A DNA stretch of 64,000 bases from Hyperoodon ampullatus (GCA_949752795.1 CATKHW010000008.1:3472001-3536000), one strand, 5' to 3'; numbered from the stretch's first letter, positions 25,875 through 39,781 are shown. The notes: generated by a model from the letters alone, not told the origin. A program made the numbers and translations.

Positions 25875-27608
25875 GGCCAAAAAGGGTGTATGCATTTTCT
25901 CCTGAATATATTCAGGAGAAAACGCATACGACCTTTTTGGCCAAGTGTATCATTGTCGAAATTGTGTCCCTCTTCCTGTGCATTGAAGGCAATTCCAATG
26001 TACCTCTTGAAATCTGTTTCCTGCTATTCTGGCTCGCATTCAAGTCTGCCTCGTTGCCTTTCCTCAACAGATTTTTGTCGATAGTTGTCCTTTATTACTC
26101 TGCCAGTTTGTGAATTGCTGTGCCCCTGATCACCGTTTTTCAACTGTTTTTTTGTGAGCTGACGCCAAGTACAAAATTTTGGTTCAGGACCAAAACTGGT
26201 TCCCGGAGGGTGGCTGAGACTTTGGTTAATTCTTCTTCCTGCCGGCAAATTGGAGAGACATGTGCCCGTCCAAATGCCTAACAGCTATTCTCTCATTGGT
26301 TCTCCATCTTCCCTTTCATCCTCTGCCAAATTGGCAACCTGTGAGAACCAGGAGGTTAAAGGGGCTGTCTCTCCAAGTTGGGAGATTGATAGTAAAGCAG
26401 TTGGAAACTCAAACCGGAGCACCAGGAGAGGGCCTTTTTGATGAGTTTTAGAAACCTTTCATATTCACACTGTGTCCATTCTCTAGGTTTCTCGTACATG
26501 TTATATCTGTAGTAATATTCCCTTGAACCTGGAGAGTTGGGACCCTTGGAATGTGTTCCACGCATTATTGCTTTAAATGGTCTGCATTTGCTCACTGAAT
26601 CTCGCAAATCCTCTCAGTCCCAAGTGTCCAGCCTTATGCCAAATCCAACTGTCGTTGTAGATAGGGTCATTCTTGGTTTCATCAGAGCCCCTGAAGGAAT
26701 TGTAAAGAATTTCCCGGTTTATGTGTTTTGTTTTTGAAATTCCTTTTTATAGTGGGTTTGAGCTGATTCTCACTGCCATGTTTATGCCAGTCTAGACACA
26801 CTTGATTCCCTTACAGAGACATATCAATACAAATGTTTTAATATTCTTACTAGTCAGATATATTCCTCTGCAGGAATATGGGGTTTTGAGTCCCTTTCAC
26901 TGACGAAAGTGTAGCTCTTGTCTATTCTGTAGTTGGTTTTTGGAACGGTACCTGTACTAATATCAAACTCTGGTTTTATGCATCACCCCACCTCTCCTTC
27001 CCCTTTAAGCAGACATAAGAGTGTTTTCTAAATGTGAGACTCTGTTCTGTTTCCTAACTCAGTTCATGTGTAGCCATTTACAGGACCTTCATAAGTGATA
27101 TCTTATGATAAGTTTCTTTTTCTCTGTGACTTAATTCACTTAGAATCATCATACCTGAATCCACGCATTTTGCTGCTACTGGCCTATGACATTGATTTCA
27201 TGGCTTAGGGATATTCCATCGTACGTTAGTAACACATATTCCTGAAGCATTTTTGGCTTTCCTGCGATATTTAAGGTGTACCCAAGTTGAGGTTCGTGTA
27301 AGCAGTGCAGCCCTAAATTTTGGGGTGGCTCTGTCTTATTGATTTTCTGTATGCCCAAGGTATATTCCCTAGACTGGAAGTGCCCTTGGCTCTGTAGCTC
27401 TGTTGTTTACCTGTTTTAGGGAACACAGTGCACTCCTCCAGAGAGGGAGTTGGCAATTTACATCCCGCACATCAGCATAAAATGGCTCCCTGTTCTCCAG
27501 GGCCTGTCTTGCCTTCCTGGTTTTTACACATTTTGCAGATGTCCCTTTTGACCGCTGGGAAGTGGTACTTCTTTTTAGTGCAGATTTGCTTTGCCCGCTT
27601 GCTTGCTT
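25875..27608 (+). repeat. Satellite monomer M15 (copy-B partner of M7)
   Basis: No difference from M7 was found. Palindrome 25,872-25,945; LINE-1 part about 26,717-27,601. Confidence 0.9.
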
Positions 27609-29345
27609 GGCCAAAAAGGGCGTTTGCGTTTTCTCCTGAATATATTCAGGAGAAAACGCATACACACTTTTTTGCCAAGTGCAACATTGTCGAACTTGTG
27701 CCCCTCTTCCTGTGCTTTGAAGACGATTCCAATGTACCTCTTGAAATCTGTTTCCTGCTATTCCGGCTTGCTTTCAAGTCCGCCTCGTTGTCTTCCCTCA
27801 ACAGATTTTTGGACGATAGTTGCCCTTTAGTCCTCTGCCATTTTGTGAATTGCTGTGCGCTGAGCTCCATTTTTCAACTCGTTTTTTGTGAGCTGACCAC
27901 AAGTCCAAAATTTTGTTTCAGGGCCTATTCAGTTTCCCAGGGTGTGGCTGAGAATTTTATTAATTCTTCTTCCTGCCTGGAAATTAGAGTGACATGTGCC
28001 CGTCCAAATGCCTAACAGCTATTCTTTTATTGGTTCTACGTCTGCCCTTTCAGCCTCTGCCAAATTGGCAACCTGTGCGAACCAGGAGGTTAAAGGGGCT
28101 GTCTCTCCAACTAGGGAGATTGATAGTAAAGCAGTTCGAAAGTCAAACCGGACCAGCAGGTGAGGGATTATATGTTGAATTTTAGAAACCGTTCATATTC
28201 ACAGTGTGTCCATTCTCTAGGTTTGCCGTACATGTTATAGCTGTAGTAATATTCCCTTCAATCTGGAGAGTTGGGACCCTTGGAATGTGTGACACGCATT
28301 ATTGCTTTAAATGGTGTGCATTTGCTCACTGAATCTCACCAATTCTCTCAGTCCCAAGTGTCCAGCCTTATGCCAAATCCAGCTGTTGTTTTAGATATGG
28401 TCATTCCATGTTTCATCAGAGCCCCTGAAGGAATTTTAAAGAATTTCCCTGTTTTTTGTTTTGTTTTTGAAATTACTTTTTATACTGGGTTTGAGCTGAT
28501 TCTCACTGCCATGTTTATGCCAGTATACACACTCTTGATTCCCTTATGGAGACGTATCAATACATAGGTTTTAAGATTATTAATAATCAGATATATTCCT
28601 CTGAGGGAAATATGTGGTTTGGAGTCCCGTTCCCTGAAGGAGGTGTAGGTCTTGGCTATTCCATAGTTGGTTTCTGGAACGGTACCTGTACTAATATCAA
28701 ACTCTTGTTTTATGTATCACCCCACCTATCCTTCCCCCTTAAGCAGGGATATGAGTGTTTTCTAAATGTAAGACACTGTTCTCTTTCCTAACTCAGTTCA
28801 TGTGTATCCATGTTTACAGGACCTTCATAAGTGATATCTTATGATAAGTTTCTTCTTCTCTGTGACTTATTTCACTTAGATTCATCGTACCTGAATCCAC
28901 TCATTTTGCTGCTACTGGCCTTATGACATTGATTTTGTGGCTGAGGGATATTCCATCGTACGTAAGTACCACAATTTCTTGAACCATTTTTGTCTTTCCT
29001 GGGATATTTAAGGTGCACCCACGTTGAGGTTCTTGTAAGCAGTGCAGCCCTGAATTTTGCGGTGGCTCTGTCTTATTGATTTTCAGTTTTCCCAAGGTAT
29101 CTTCTCTAGACTGAAAGTGCCCTTGGCTCTGTAGCTCTGTAGTTTACTTGTTTTAGGGAAGAAAATCCACTCCTCCTGAGAGGCATTTGGCACTTTACAT
29201 CCTGCCCATCAGCATAAATAGGATCCCTGTTCTTCAGGGCCTGTCTTGTCTTTCTGGTTTTTACAGATTTTGCGGATGTCCCTTTTGACCGGTGGGAAGT
29301 GATACTTCTTTGTAGTGCAGATTTGCATTGCCCGCTTGCTTGCTT
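27609..29345 (+). repeat. Satellite monomer M16 (1,737 bp), end of the higher-order repeat
   Basis: The first 290 bases equal the start of M8; from 27,899 it departs (GACCACAAGTCC, then TTTCAGGGCCTATTCAG) and shows what followed M8-type sequence before the duplication. Palindrome 27,606-27,679. LINE-1 part about 28,452-29,338. Confidence 0.9.
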
Positions 29346-31082
29346 GGACAAAAAGGGCGTATGCGTTTTCTCCTGAATATATTCAGGAGTAAACGCATAC
29401 GCCCTTTTTGGCCAAGTGCATCATTGTCGAAGTTGTGCCCCTCTTCCGGTGTTTTAAAGGCGATTCCAATGTACCTCTTAAATCTGTTTCCTGCTATTCT
29501 GGCCCGCTTTCAAGTCCGCCTCGTTGCCTTCCCTCAAAAGATTTTTGGACGATAGTTGTCCTTTATTACTCTGCCAGTTTGTGAATTGCTTTGCCCCTGA
29601 GCTCCATTTTCAACTTGTTTTTTCTGAGCTGACGCCAAGTACAAAATTTTGGTTCACGACCTATATTGGTTCCTGGAGGGTGGCTGAGACTTTGGTTAAT
29701 TCTTCTTACTGCCGGGAAATTAGAGTGACATGTGACCATCCAAATGCGTAACAGCTACTCTCTCTTTGATTCTACCTCTTCCCTTTCAGCCTCTGCCATA
29801 TTGGCAACCTGTGTGAACCAGGAGGTTAAAGGGGCTGTCACTCCAATTTGGGAGATTGATAGTAAAGCAGTTGGAAATTCAAACCAGAGCACCAGGAGAG
29901 GGATTATTAGTTGAGTTTTAGAAACCTTTCGTATTCACAGTGTGTCCATTCTCTAGGTTTCCCGTACATGTTATATCTGTAGTAAAATTCCCTTCAACCC
30001 GCAGAGTTGGGACGCTTGGAATGTGTGCCACGCATTATTGCTTTAAATGGTCTGCATTTGCTCACCGAAGCTCACCAATCCTCTCAGTCCCAGGTGTCCA
30101 GCCTTATGCCACATCCAGCTGTCACTGTAGATAGGATCATTCCAGGTTTCATCAGAGCCCCTGAAGGAATTGTAAAGAATTTCCGTGTTTTTTTCTTTTG
30201 TTTTTGAAGTTCCTTTTTATACTGGATTTGAACTGATTCTCTCTGCCATATTTATGCCAGTCTAGACACACTTGATTCCCTTAAAGAAACATATCAATAC
30301 ATAGGTTTTAAGATTCTTACTAGACATATATATTCCTCTGCTGGAAATATGGGGTTTTGAGTCCCTTTCATTGAGGAAGGTGTAGGTCTTGTCTAATCCG
30401 TAATTGGTTTTTTTAACGGTACCTGTACTAATATCAAACTCTGGTTTTATGCATCACCCAACCTCTCTTTCCCCCTTGAGAAGGCATAAGAGTGTTTTCT
30501 AAATGTGAGACTCTATTCTCTTTCCTAACTCAGTTCATGTGTAGCCATGTTAACAGGACTTTCATAAGGGATATCTTATGATAAGTTTCTTTTTCTCTGT
30601 GACTTATTTCACTTAGGATCATCGTACATGAATCCACTCATTTTGCTGCTACTGGCCTTATGACATTGATTTCATGGCTGAGGGATAATCCACCGTACGT
30701 AAGTACCAAAATTTCTTGAACCAATTTTGTCTTTCCTGTATTATTTAAGTTGTACCCAAGTTGAGGTTCTTGTAAACAGTGCAGCCCTAAATTTTGGGGT
30801 GGCTCTGTCTTATTGATTTTCAGTTTTCCCAAGGTATATTCCCTAGACTGGAAGTGCCCTTGGCTCTGTAGCTCTGTTGTTTAATTGTTTTAGGGAACAC
30901 ATTGCACTCCTCCAGAGAGGCGGTTGGCAATTTACATCCTGCCCTTCAGCATAACTAAGCTCCCTGTTCTCCAGGGCCTGTCTTGCCTTTCTGGTTTTTA
31001 CACATTTTGCGGATATACCTTTTGACCGGTGCGAAGTGATACTTTTTTGGAGTGCAGATTTGCATTGCCCGCTTGCTTGCTT
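29346..31082 (+). repeat. Satellite monomer M17 (1,737 bp)
   Basis: Palindrome 29,343-29,416 has two mismatched pairs. An AAATC in place of GAAATC near 29,479 reflects a one-base loss. LINE-1 part about 30,188-31,075. Confidence 0.9.
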
Positions 31083-32827
31083 GGCCAAAAAGGGCGTTTG
31101 CCTTTTCTCCTGAATATATTCAGGAGAAAACACATACGACCTTTTTGGGCAAGTGTATCATTGTCGACGTTGTGCCCTTCTTCCTGTGCTTTAAAGGCGA
31201 TTCCAATGTACCTCTTGAAATGTTTTTCCTGCTATTCAGGCTAACTTTCAAGTCCGCCTCGTTGCCTTCCCTCAACAGATTTTTGGACAATAGTTGTTCT
31301 TTATTACTCTGCCAGTTTGTGAATTGCTGTGCCCCTTAGCTCCATTTTTCAACTTGTTTTTTGTGAGCTGACCGCGAGTCCAAAATATTGGTTCAGGACC
31401 TGTACTGATTCCCAGTGGGTTCCTGAGACTTTGGTTAATTCTTCTTACTGCCGGGAAATTAGAGTCACATGTGACCGTCCAAATGCATAACAGCTACTCT
31501 CTCATTGGTTCTCCCTCTTCCCTTTCAATTTCTACCAAATTGGCAACCTGTGCGAACCAGGATGTTAAAGGGGCTGTCTCTCCAAGTTGCGAGATTGATA
31601 GTAAAGCAATTTGAAAATCAAACCGGAGCAACAGGAGAGGGATTATTAGTTGAGTTTTAGAAACCTTTCGTATTCACAGTGTGTCCATTCTCTAGGTTTC
31701 TTGTACATGTTATAGCTGTAGTAATATTCCCTTCAACCTGGAGAGTTGGGACCCTTGGAATGTGTGCCAAGCACTATTGCTTTAAATGGTCTGCATTTGC
31801 TCAACGAATCTCACCAATCCTCACAGTCCCAAGTTTCCAGCCTTATGCCACATCAAGCTGTCGTTGTAGATAGGATCATTCCAGGTTTCATCAGAGCCCC
31901 TGAAGGAATTGTAAAGAATTTCCCTGTTTTTTTTGTTTTTGTTTTTGAAATTCCTTTTTATAGTCGGTTTGAGCTGATTGTCACTGCCATGTTTATGCCA
32001 GTGTACACACACTTGATTCCCTTAAGGAGGCATATCAATACATAGGTTTTAAGATTCTTCCTAGTCAGATATATTCTTCTGCGGGAAATATGGGGCTTTT
32101 AGTCCCTTTCACTGAGGAAGTTGTAGTTCTTGTCTATTCCGTAGTTTCTTTTTGGAACGGTACCTGTACTAATATCAAACTCTGGTTTTATGCATCACCC
32201 CACCTATCCTTCCCCCTTAAGCAGGCATAAGAGTTTTTTTTTTCTAAATGTGAGACTCTGTTCTCTTTCCTAACTTAGTTCATGTGTAGCCATGTTTACA
32301 GGACCTTCATAAGTGATATCTTATGATAAGTTTCTTTTTCTCTGTGACTTATTTCACTTAGATTCATCGTACCTTAATCCACTCATTTTCCTGTTACTGG
32401 CCTTATGTCAATGATTTCGTGGCTGAGGGATATTCCATCGTACGTAATTACCACAATTTCTTGAACCATTTTTGTCTTTCCTCGGATATTTAAGGTATAC
32501 CCAAGTTGAGGTTCTTGTAAGCAGTGCAGCCCTAAATTTTGGGGTGGCTCTATCTTATTGAATTTCAGTTTTCCCACAGTATATTCCCTAGACTGGATGT
32601 GCACTTGGCTCTGTAGCTCTGTCGTTTACTGGTTTTAGGGAACACAATGCACTCTTCCAGAGAGGAAGTTGACAATTTACATCCAGCCCATCAACATAAC
32701 TAGGCTCCCTGTTCTCCAGGGCCTGTCTTTCCTTTCCGGTTTTTACACATTTTGCGGATGTCCCTTTTGCCCGGTTGGAAGTCATACTTCTTTGTAGTGC
32801 AGATTTGCATTGCCGGCTTGCTTGTTT
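31083..32827 (+). repeat. Satellite monomer M18 (1,745 bp)
   Basis: Longest full monomer, mainly through a T-run expansion at about 32,234-32,243 in the LINE-1 part (about 31,927-32,820). Palindrome 31,080-31,153 has five mismatched pairs. Confidence 0.9.
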
Positions 32828-34567
32828 GGCCAAAAAGGGCATATGCGTTTTCTCCTGAATATATTCAGGTGAAAACGCATACGCCCTTTTTGGCCAAGTG
32901 CATCATTGTTGAAGTTGTGTCCCTCTTCCTGTTCTTTAAAGGCGATTCCAATGTACCTCTTGAAATCTGTTTCCTGCTATTCTGTCTCGCATTCAAGTAC
33001 ACCTCGTTGCCTTCCCTCAACAGATTTTTGGACGATAGTTGTCCTTTATTACTCTGCCAGTTTGTGAATTATTGTGCCCCTGAGCTCCATTTTTCAACTC
33101 GTTTTTTGTCAGCTGACCACAAGTCCAAAATTTTGGTTCAGGACCTATACTTGTTCTCGGCGTGTAGCTGAGACTTTGGTTAATTCTTCTTCCTGCCGGG
33201 AAATTAGAGTGACATGTGCCAGTCCAAATGCCTAACAGCTACTCTCTCAATGGTTCTCCCTCTTCCTTTTCATCCTCTGCCAAATTGGCAAACTGTGCGA
33301 ACCAGGAGGTTAAAGGGGATGTCTCTACATTTTGGGAGATTGATAGTAAAGCAGTTGGAAATTCAAACAGGAGCACCAGGAGAGGGACTATTATTTGAGT
33401 TTTAGAAACCTTTTGTATTCACAGTGTGTCCATTCTCTGGGTTTCCCGTAAATGTTATAGCTCTAGTAATATTCCCTTCAACCTGTAGATTTGGGACCCT
33501 TGGAATATGTGCCACGCATTATTGCTTTAAATGGTCTGCATTTGCTCACCGAATCTCACCAATCCTCTCAGTCCCAAGTGACCAGCCTTATGCCACATCC
33601 AGCTGTCGTTGTAGATAGGGTCATTCCAGGTTTCATCAGTGCCCCTGAAGGAATGGTAAAGAATTACCCTGTTTTTTTTTGTTTTGTTTTTGAAATTACT
33701 TTTTATAGTGTGTTTGAGCTGATATTCACTGCCATGTTTCTGCCAGTCTAGACACACTTGATTCCCTTACGGAGACATATCAATACATAGGTTTTAACGT
33801 TCTTACTAGTCAGATATATTCCTCTGCAGGAAATATGGTGTTTTGTGTCCCTTCACTGAGGAATGTTTAGGTCTTGACTATTCCATATTTGGTTTTTGGA
33901 ACGGTACCTGTACTACTATCAAAATCTGGTTTTATGCATCACCCCACATCCCCTTCCCCCTTAAGCAGGCATAAGAGTGTTTCCTAAATCTGAGACTCTG
34001 TTCTCTTTCCTAACTCAGTTCATGTGAAGCCATGTTTACAGGACCTTCATAAGTGATATCTTATGATAAGTTTCTTTTTCTCTGTGACTTATTTCACTTA
34101 GAATCATCGTACCTTAATACACTAATTTTGCTGCTACTGGCCTTATGACATTGATTTCATGGCTGAGGGATATTCCATCATACGTAAGTAACACTATTTC
34201 TTGAAACATTTTTGTCTTTCCTCGGATATTTAAGGTGTACCCAAGTTGAGGTTCTTGTAAGCAGTGCAGCCCTAAATTTTGGGGTGGCTCTGTCTTATTG
34301 ATTTTCAGTTTTCCCAAGGTATATTCCCTAGAGAAGAAGTGCCCTTGGCTCTGTAGCTCTGTTGTTTACTTGTTTGATGGAACACAATGCACTCCTCCAG
34401 AGAGGCAGTTGGCAGTTTACATCCTGCCCATCAGCATAACTAGGCTTCCTGTTCTCCAGGGCCTGTCTTGCCTTTCTGATTTTTACACATTTTGCAGATA
34501 TCCCTTTTGACCGGTGAGAAGTGATACTTCATTGTTCTGCAGATTTGCAGTGCCCGCTTGCATGCTT
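32828..34567 (+). repeat. Satellite monomer M19 (1,740 bp)
   Basis: Palindrome 32,825-32,898 has three mismatched pairs, one of them in the outer CTT/AAG extension. LINE-1 part about 33,672-34,560. Confidence 0.9.
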
Positions 34568-36304
34568 GGCCAAAAAGTGCGTATGCGTTTTCTCCTAAAT
34601 ATATTCAGGAGAAAACTTATACGCCCTTTTTGGACAAGTGCATCATTGTCGAAGTTGTGCCCCTCTTCCTGTGCTTTAAAGGCGATTCCAATGTACCTCT
34701 TGAAATCTGTTTCCTGCTATACTGGCTCGCTTTCACGTCCGCCTGCTTGCCTTTCCTCAACAGGTTTTTGGACAATAGTTGTCCTTTATTACTCTGCAAG
34801 TTTGTGAATTGCTGTGCCCCTTAGCTCCATTTTTCAACTTGTTTTTTTGTGAGGTGAACGCAACTCCAAAATTTTGGTTCAACACCTATACTGGTTCCCG
34901 TTGGGTGGCTGAGGTTTTGCTAATTCTTCCTCCTGCTGGGAAATTAGAGTGACATGTGCCCGTCCAAATGCCTAACAGCTACTCTCTCATTGTTTCTCCC
35001 TCTTCCCTTTCATCCTCTGCCAAATTGCCAAACTGTGCGAACCAGGAGGTTAAAGGGGCTGTCTCTCCAAGTTGGGAGATTGAGAGTAAAGCAATTGGAA
35101 AGTCAAACAGGAGAACCAGGAGTGGGACTATTAGTTGAGTTTTAGAAACTTTTTGTATTCACATTGTGTCCATTCTCTAGGTTTCCCGTACATGTTATAG
35201 CTATAGTAATATTCCCTTCAACCTGGAGAGTTGGGACCCTTGGAATGTGTGCCACGCATTATTGCTTTAAATGGTTTGCATTTGCTCACCAAATCTCAGC
35301 AATCCTCTCAGTCCCATGTGTACAGCCTAATGCCACATCCAGCTGTCGTTTTAGGTAGGGTCATTCCAGGTTTCATCAGAGCCCCTGAAGGAATTGTAAA
35401 GAATTTCCCTGTTTTTTTGTTTTGTTTTTGAAATTCCTTTTTATAGTGTGTTTGAGCTGATTCTCACTGCCATGTTTATGCCAGTCCAGACACACTTGAT
35501 TCCTTTATGGAAACATATCAATACATAGGTTTTAAGATTCTTACTAGTCAGATATATTCCTCTGCGGGAAATATGGGATTTTGAGTCCCTTTCACTGAGG
35601 AGGCTGTAGGTCTTGACTATTCCGTTCTTGGTTTTTGGAACTGTACCTGTGCTAATATCCAACTCTGGTTTTATGCATCACCCCACCTCACTTTCCACCT
35701 TGAGGAGGCATAAGAGTGTTTTCTAAATGTGAGACTCTGTTCTCTTTCCTAAATCAATTTATGTGTAACCATGTTTACAAGACCATCATAAGTGATATCT
35801 TATGATAAGTTTCTTTATGTTTGTGACTTATTTCACTTAGAATCATCGTACCTGAATCCACTCATTTTGCTGCTACTGGCCTTATGACATTGATTTCATG
35901 GCTGAGGGATATTCCATCATACGTAATTAACACAGTTTCTTGAATCATTTTTGTCTTTCGTGGGAAATTTAAGGTGTACCCAATTTGAGGTTCTTGTAAG
36001 CAGTGCAGCCCTAAATTTTGAGGTGGCTCTTTCTTATTGATTTTCAGTTTTCCCAAGGTATATTCCCTAGACTGGAAGTGCCCTTGGCTCAAGCTCTGTT
36101 GTTTACTTGTTTTAGGGAACACAATCCACTCCTCCAGAGAGGCAGTTGGCAATTTACATCCTGCCCATCAGCATAACTAGACTCCCTGTTCTCCAGGGCC
36201 TGTCTTGCCTTTCTGGTTTTTACACATTTTGCAGATGTCCCTTTTGACCGGTGGGAAGTGATACTTCTTTCTAGTGCAGATTTGCATTGTCCGCTTGCTT
36301 GCTT
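34568..36304 (+). repeat. Satellite monomer M20 (1,737 bp)
   Basis: Palindrome 34,565-34,638 has five mismatched pairs and the TCCTAAATA variant shared with M22. It also shares ACTGGCTCGC and CAGGTTTTTGGAC with M22, suggesting a two-monomer step of exchange here. LINE-1 part about 35,412-36,297, with a 3-base loss in GGCTCAAGCTCTG near 36,086. Confidence 0.9.
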
Positions 36305-36375
36305 GGCCAAAAAGGGCGTATGTGTTTTCTCCTGAATATATTCAGGAGGAAACACATACGCCCTTTTTGGCCAAA
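36302..36375. repeat. 74-bp palindrome with one compensatory pair (M21)
   Basis: At 36,323 T replaces the usual C and its partner at 36,354 is A rather than G, so the pair is kept. Two pairs fail: T/G at the inner arm (left T at 36,328) and the outermost right base (AAA for AAG at 36,375). Confidence 0.92.
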
Positions 36376-38039
36376 TGCATCATTGTCGAAGTTGTGCCCC
36401 TCTTCCTGTGATTTAAAAGCAATTCCATTGTACCTCTTCATATCTGTTTTCTGTTATTCTGGCTCTCTTTCAAGTCCCCATCGTTGCCTTCCCTCAACAG
36501 ATTTTTGGACTATAGTTGTCCTTTATTACTCTGCCAGTTTGTGAATTGCTGTGCCCCTGAGCTCCATTATTCAACACGTTTTTTGTGAGCTAACCGCAAC
36601 TCCAAACTTTTGGTTCAGGACCTATACTGGTTCCCGGCTGGTGGCTGAGACTTTGTTTAATTCTTCTTCCTCCCGGGAAATTAGAGTGACATGTGCCCGT
36701 CCATATTCCTAACAGCTAATCTCTCATTGGTTCTCTCTCTTCCCTTTCATCCTCTGTCAATTTGGCAAACTGTGCAAACCAGGAGGTTAAAGGGGCTGTC
36801 TCTGCAAGTTGGGAGATTGATAGTAAAGCAGTTGGAAATACTAGCTGGAGAACCAGGAGAGGGACTATTGGTTGAGTTCTAGAAACCATTCGTATTCAGA
36901 GTGTGTCCATTCTCTACGTTTCCCGTACATGTTATAGCTGTAGTAATATTCCCTTCAACCTGGAGAGTTGGGACCCTTGGAATGTGTGCCACACATTATT
37001 GCTTTATTTGGTCTGCATTTGCTGACCCAGTCTCACCAATCCTCTCAATCCCAAGTGTCCAGCTTTATGCCACATCCAGCTGTCATTGTAGATATGGTCA
37101 TTCCAGGTTTCATCAGAGCCCCTTAAGGAATTGTAAAGAATTTCCTGTTTTTTTGTTTTCTTTTTGAAATTCAATTTTATAGTGGATTTGAGCTGATACT
37201 CACTGCCATGTTTATGCCAGTCTAGACACACTTGATTCCCTTACGGAGACATATCAATACATAGGTTTTAAGATTTTTACTAGTCAGATATATTCCTCTG
37301 TGGGATATATGGTGTTTTGAGTCCCTTTCACTGAGGAAGGTGTAGGTTTTGTGTATTCCTTAGTTGGTTTTTGGAACGGTACATGTACTAATATCAAACT
37401 CTGGTTTTATGCATCACCCCATGTCCCCTTCCCCCTTAAGCAGGCATAAGAGGGTTTTCTAAATGTGAGACTCTGTTCTCTTTCCTAATTCAGTTCATGT
37501 GTAGCCGTGTTTACAGGACCTCATAAGTGTTATCTTATGATAAGTTTCTTTTTCTCTGTGACTTATTTCACTTAGAATCATCGTACCTGAATCCGCTCAT
37601 TTTGCTGCTACTGGCCTCATGACATTGATTTCATGGCTGGTGGATATTCCATCGTCCATAAGTAATACAATTTCTTAAACCATTTTTGTCTTCCCTGGGA
37701 TATTTTAGGTGTACCCAAGTTGAGGTTCTTTTAAGCAGTGCCGCCCTAATTTTGGGGTGGCTCTGTCCTATTGATTTTCAGTTTTCCCAAGGTATATTCC
37801 CTAGACTGGAAGTGCCCTTGGTTCTGTAGCTCTCTTGTTTACTTGTTTTAGGGAACACAGTGAACTCCTCCACAAAGGCAGTTCGTAATTTACATCCCGC
37901 CCATCAGCATAACTGGGCTCTCTGTTCTCCAGGGCCTGTCTTGCCTTTCTGATTTTTACACATTTTGCGGCTCTCCCTTTTGACCGGTGGGAAGTGATAC
38001 ATTTTGTAGTGCAGATTTGCATTGCCCGCTTGCTTGCTT
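36305..38039 (+). repeat. Satellite monomer M21 (1,735 bp)
   Basis: Shares CTAGCTGGAGAACCAG (near 36,841) with M22 (near 38,576). LINE-1 part about 37,148-38,032, with a small loss near 37,748 (CCGCCCTAATTTTGG). Confidence 0.9.
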
Positions 38040-39781
38040 GTCCAAAAAGGGCGTATGCGTTTTCTCCTAAATATATTCAGGAGAAAACGCATACGCGCTT
38101 TTTGGCCAAGTGCATTATTGTCGAAGTTGTGCCCCTCTTCCTGTGCTTTAAAGGCGATTCCAAGGTACCTCTTGAAATGTGTTTCCTGCTGTACTGGCTC
38201 GCTTTCAAGTCCGCCTGGTTGCCTTCCCTCAGCAGGTTTTTGGACTATAGTTGTCCTTTATTACTCGGCCAGTTTGTGAATTGCTGTGCCCCGAGCTCCA
38301 TTTTTCAACTTGTTTTTTGTGAGCTGACCGCAACTCCAAACTTTTGGTTCAGGACCTATACTGGTTCCCGGCGTGGTGGCTGAGACTTTGGTTAATTCTT
38401 CTTCCTGCTGGGAAATTAGAGTGACATGTCCCCGTCCAAATGCCTAACAGCTAATCTCTCATTGGTTCTCCCTCTTCCCTTTCATCTTCTGCCAAATTGG
38501 CAAACTGTGCGAACCAGGAAGTTAAAGGGGCTGTCTCTCCAATTTGGGAGATTGATAGTAAAGGAGTTGGAAATTCTAGCTGGAGAACCAGTAGAGGGAC
38601 AATTAGTTGAGTTCTAGAAACCTTTCGTATTCAGAGTGTGTCCATTCTCTAGGTTTCCCGTACATGTTATAGCTCTAGAATATTACTACTTCAACCTGGA
38701 GAGTTGGGACCCTTGGAATGTGTGCCACGCATTATTGCTTTAAATGGTCTGCATTTGCTCACCCTATCTCACCAATCCTCTCAGTCCCAAGTGTCCAGCC
38801 TTATGCCACACCCAGCTGTTGTTGTAGATAGGGTCATTCTATGTTTCATCAGAGCCCCTGAAGGAATTGTAAAGAATTTCCCGGTTTTTTTTTGTTTTTG
38901 TTTTTGAAATTCCTTTTTATAGTGGGTTTGAGCTGATTCTCGCTGCCATGTTAATGCCAGTATAGAAACACTTGATTCCCTTATGGAGACATATCAATAT
39001 ATAGGTTTTAAGATTCTTACTAGTCAGATATACTCCTCTGCGGGAAATATGGGGTTTGGAGTCCCTTTCACTGAGGAAAGTGTAGGTCTTGTTTATTACG
39101 TATTTGGTTTTTGGAACGGTACCTGTACTAATATCAAACTCTGGTTTTATGAATCACCCCACCTCTCCTTCCCCCTTAAGCTGTCATAAGAGTGTTTTCT
39201 AAATGTGTGACTCTGTTCTCTTTCCTAACTCAGTTCATGTTTAGCCATGTTACAGGACCTTCATAAGTGATATCTTATGATTACTTTCTTTTTCTCTGTG
39301 ACTTATTTCAGTTAGAATCATGGTACCTGAATCCACTTATTTTGCTGCTACCGGCCTTATGACATTGATTTCATGGCTGAGGGATATTCCATCTTACGTA
39401 AGTAACACAATTTCTTGAACCATTTTTGTCTTTCCTGGTGTATTTATGGTGTACCCAAGTTGAGGATATTGTAAGCAGTGCAGGCATAAATTTTGGTGTG
39501 GCTGTGTCTTATTGATTTTCAGTTTTCCCAAGTTATATTCCCTAGACTGGAAGTGCCCTTGGCTCTGTACCTCTTTTGTTTACCTGTTTTAGGGAGGACA
39601 ATGCACTCCTCCAGAGAGGCAGTTGGAAATTTACATCCTGCCCTACAGCATAACGAGGTTCCCTGTTCTCCATGGCCTGTCTTGCCTTTCTGGTTTTTAC
39701 ATATTTTGCAGATTTCCCTTTTGAATAGTGGGAAGTGATACTTCTTTGTAGTGCAGATTTGCATTGCCTGCTTACTTGCTT
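38040..39781 (+). repeat. Satellite monomer M22 (1,742 bp)
   Basis: Palindrome 38,037-38,110 has three mismatched pairs. LINE-1 part about 38,885-39,774; GTTTAGCCATGTTACAGG near 39,239 is shared with M23. Confidence 0.9.

Larger units (their letters stand above)
13972..27859 (+). repeat. 13,888-bp higher-order repeat, copy B
   Basis: Second tandem copy of the eight-monomer block. Differences found against copy A: 365 A / 14,253 T; 1,137 C / 15,025 T; 8,846 C / 22,734 T; 9,138 G / 23,026 A; 11,044 C / 24,932 T. No length difference was seen. The match runs on for another 39 bases (27,860-27,898) that also begin copies A and B, then stops at 27,899, where A replaces the G of 14,011. Four of the five changes are transitions. 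I compared by eye and by translated frames, not base by base, so more differences may exist. Confidence 0.92.
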
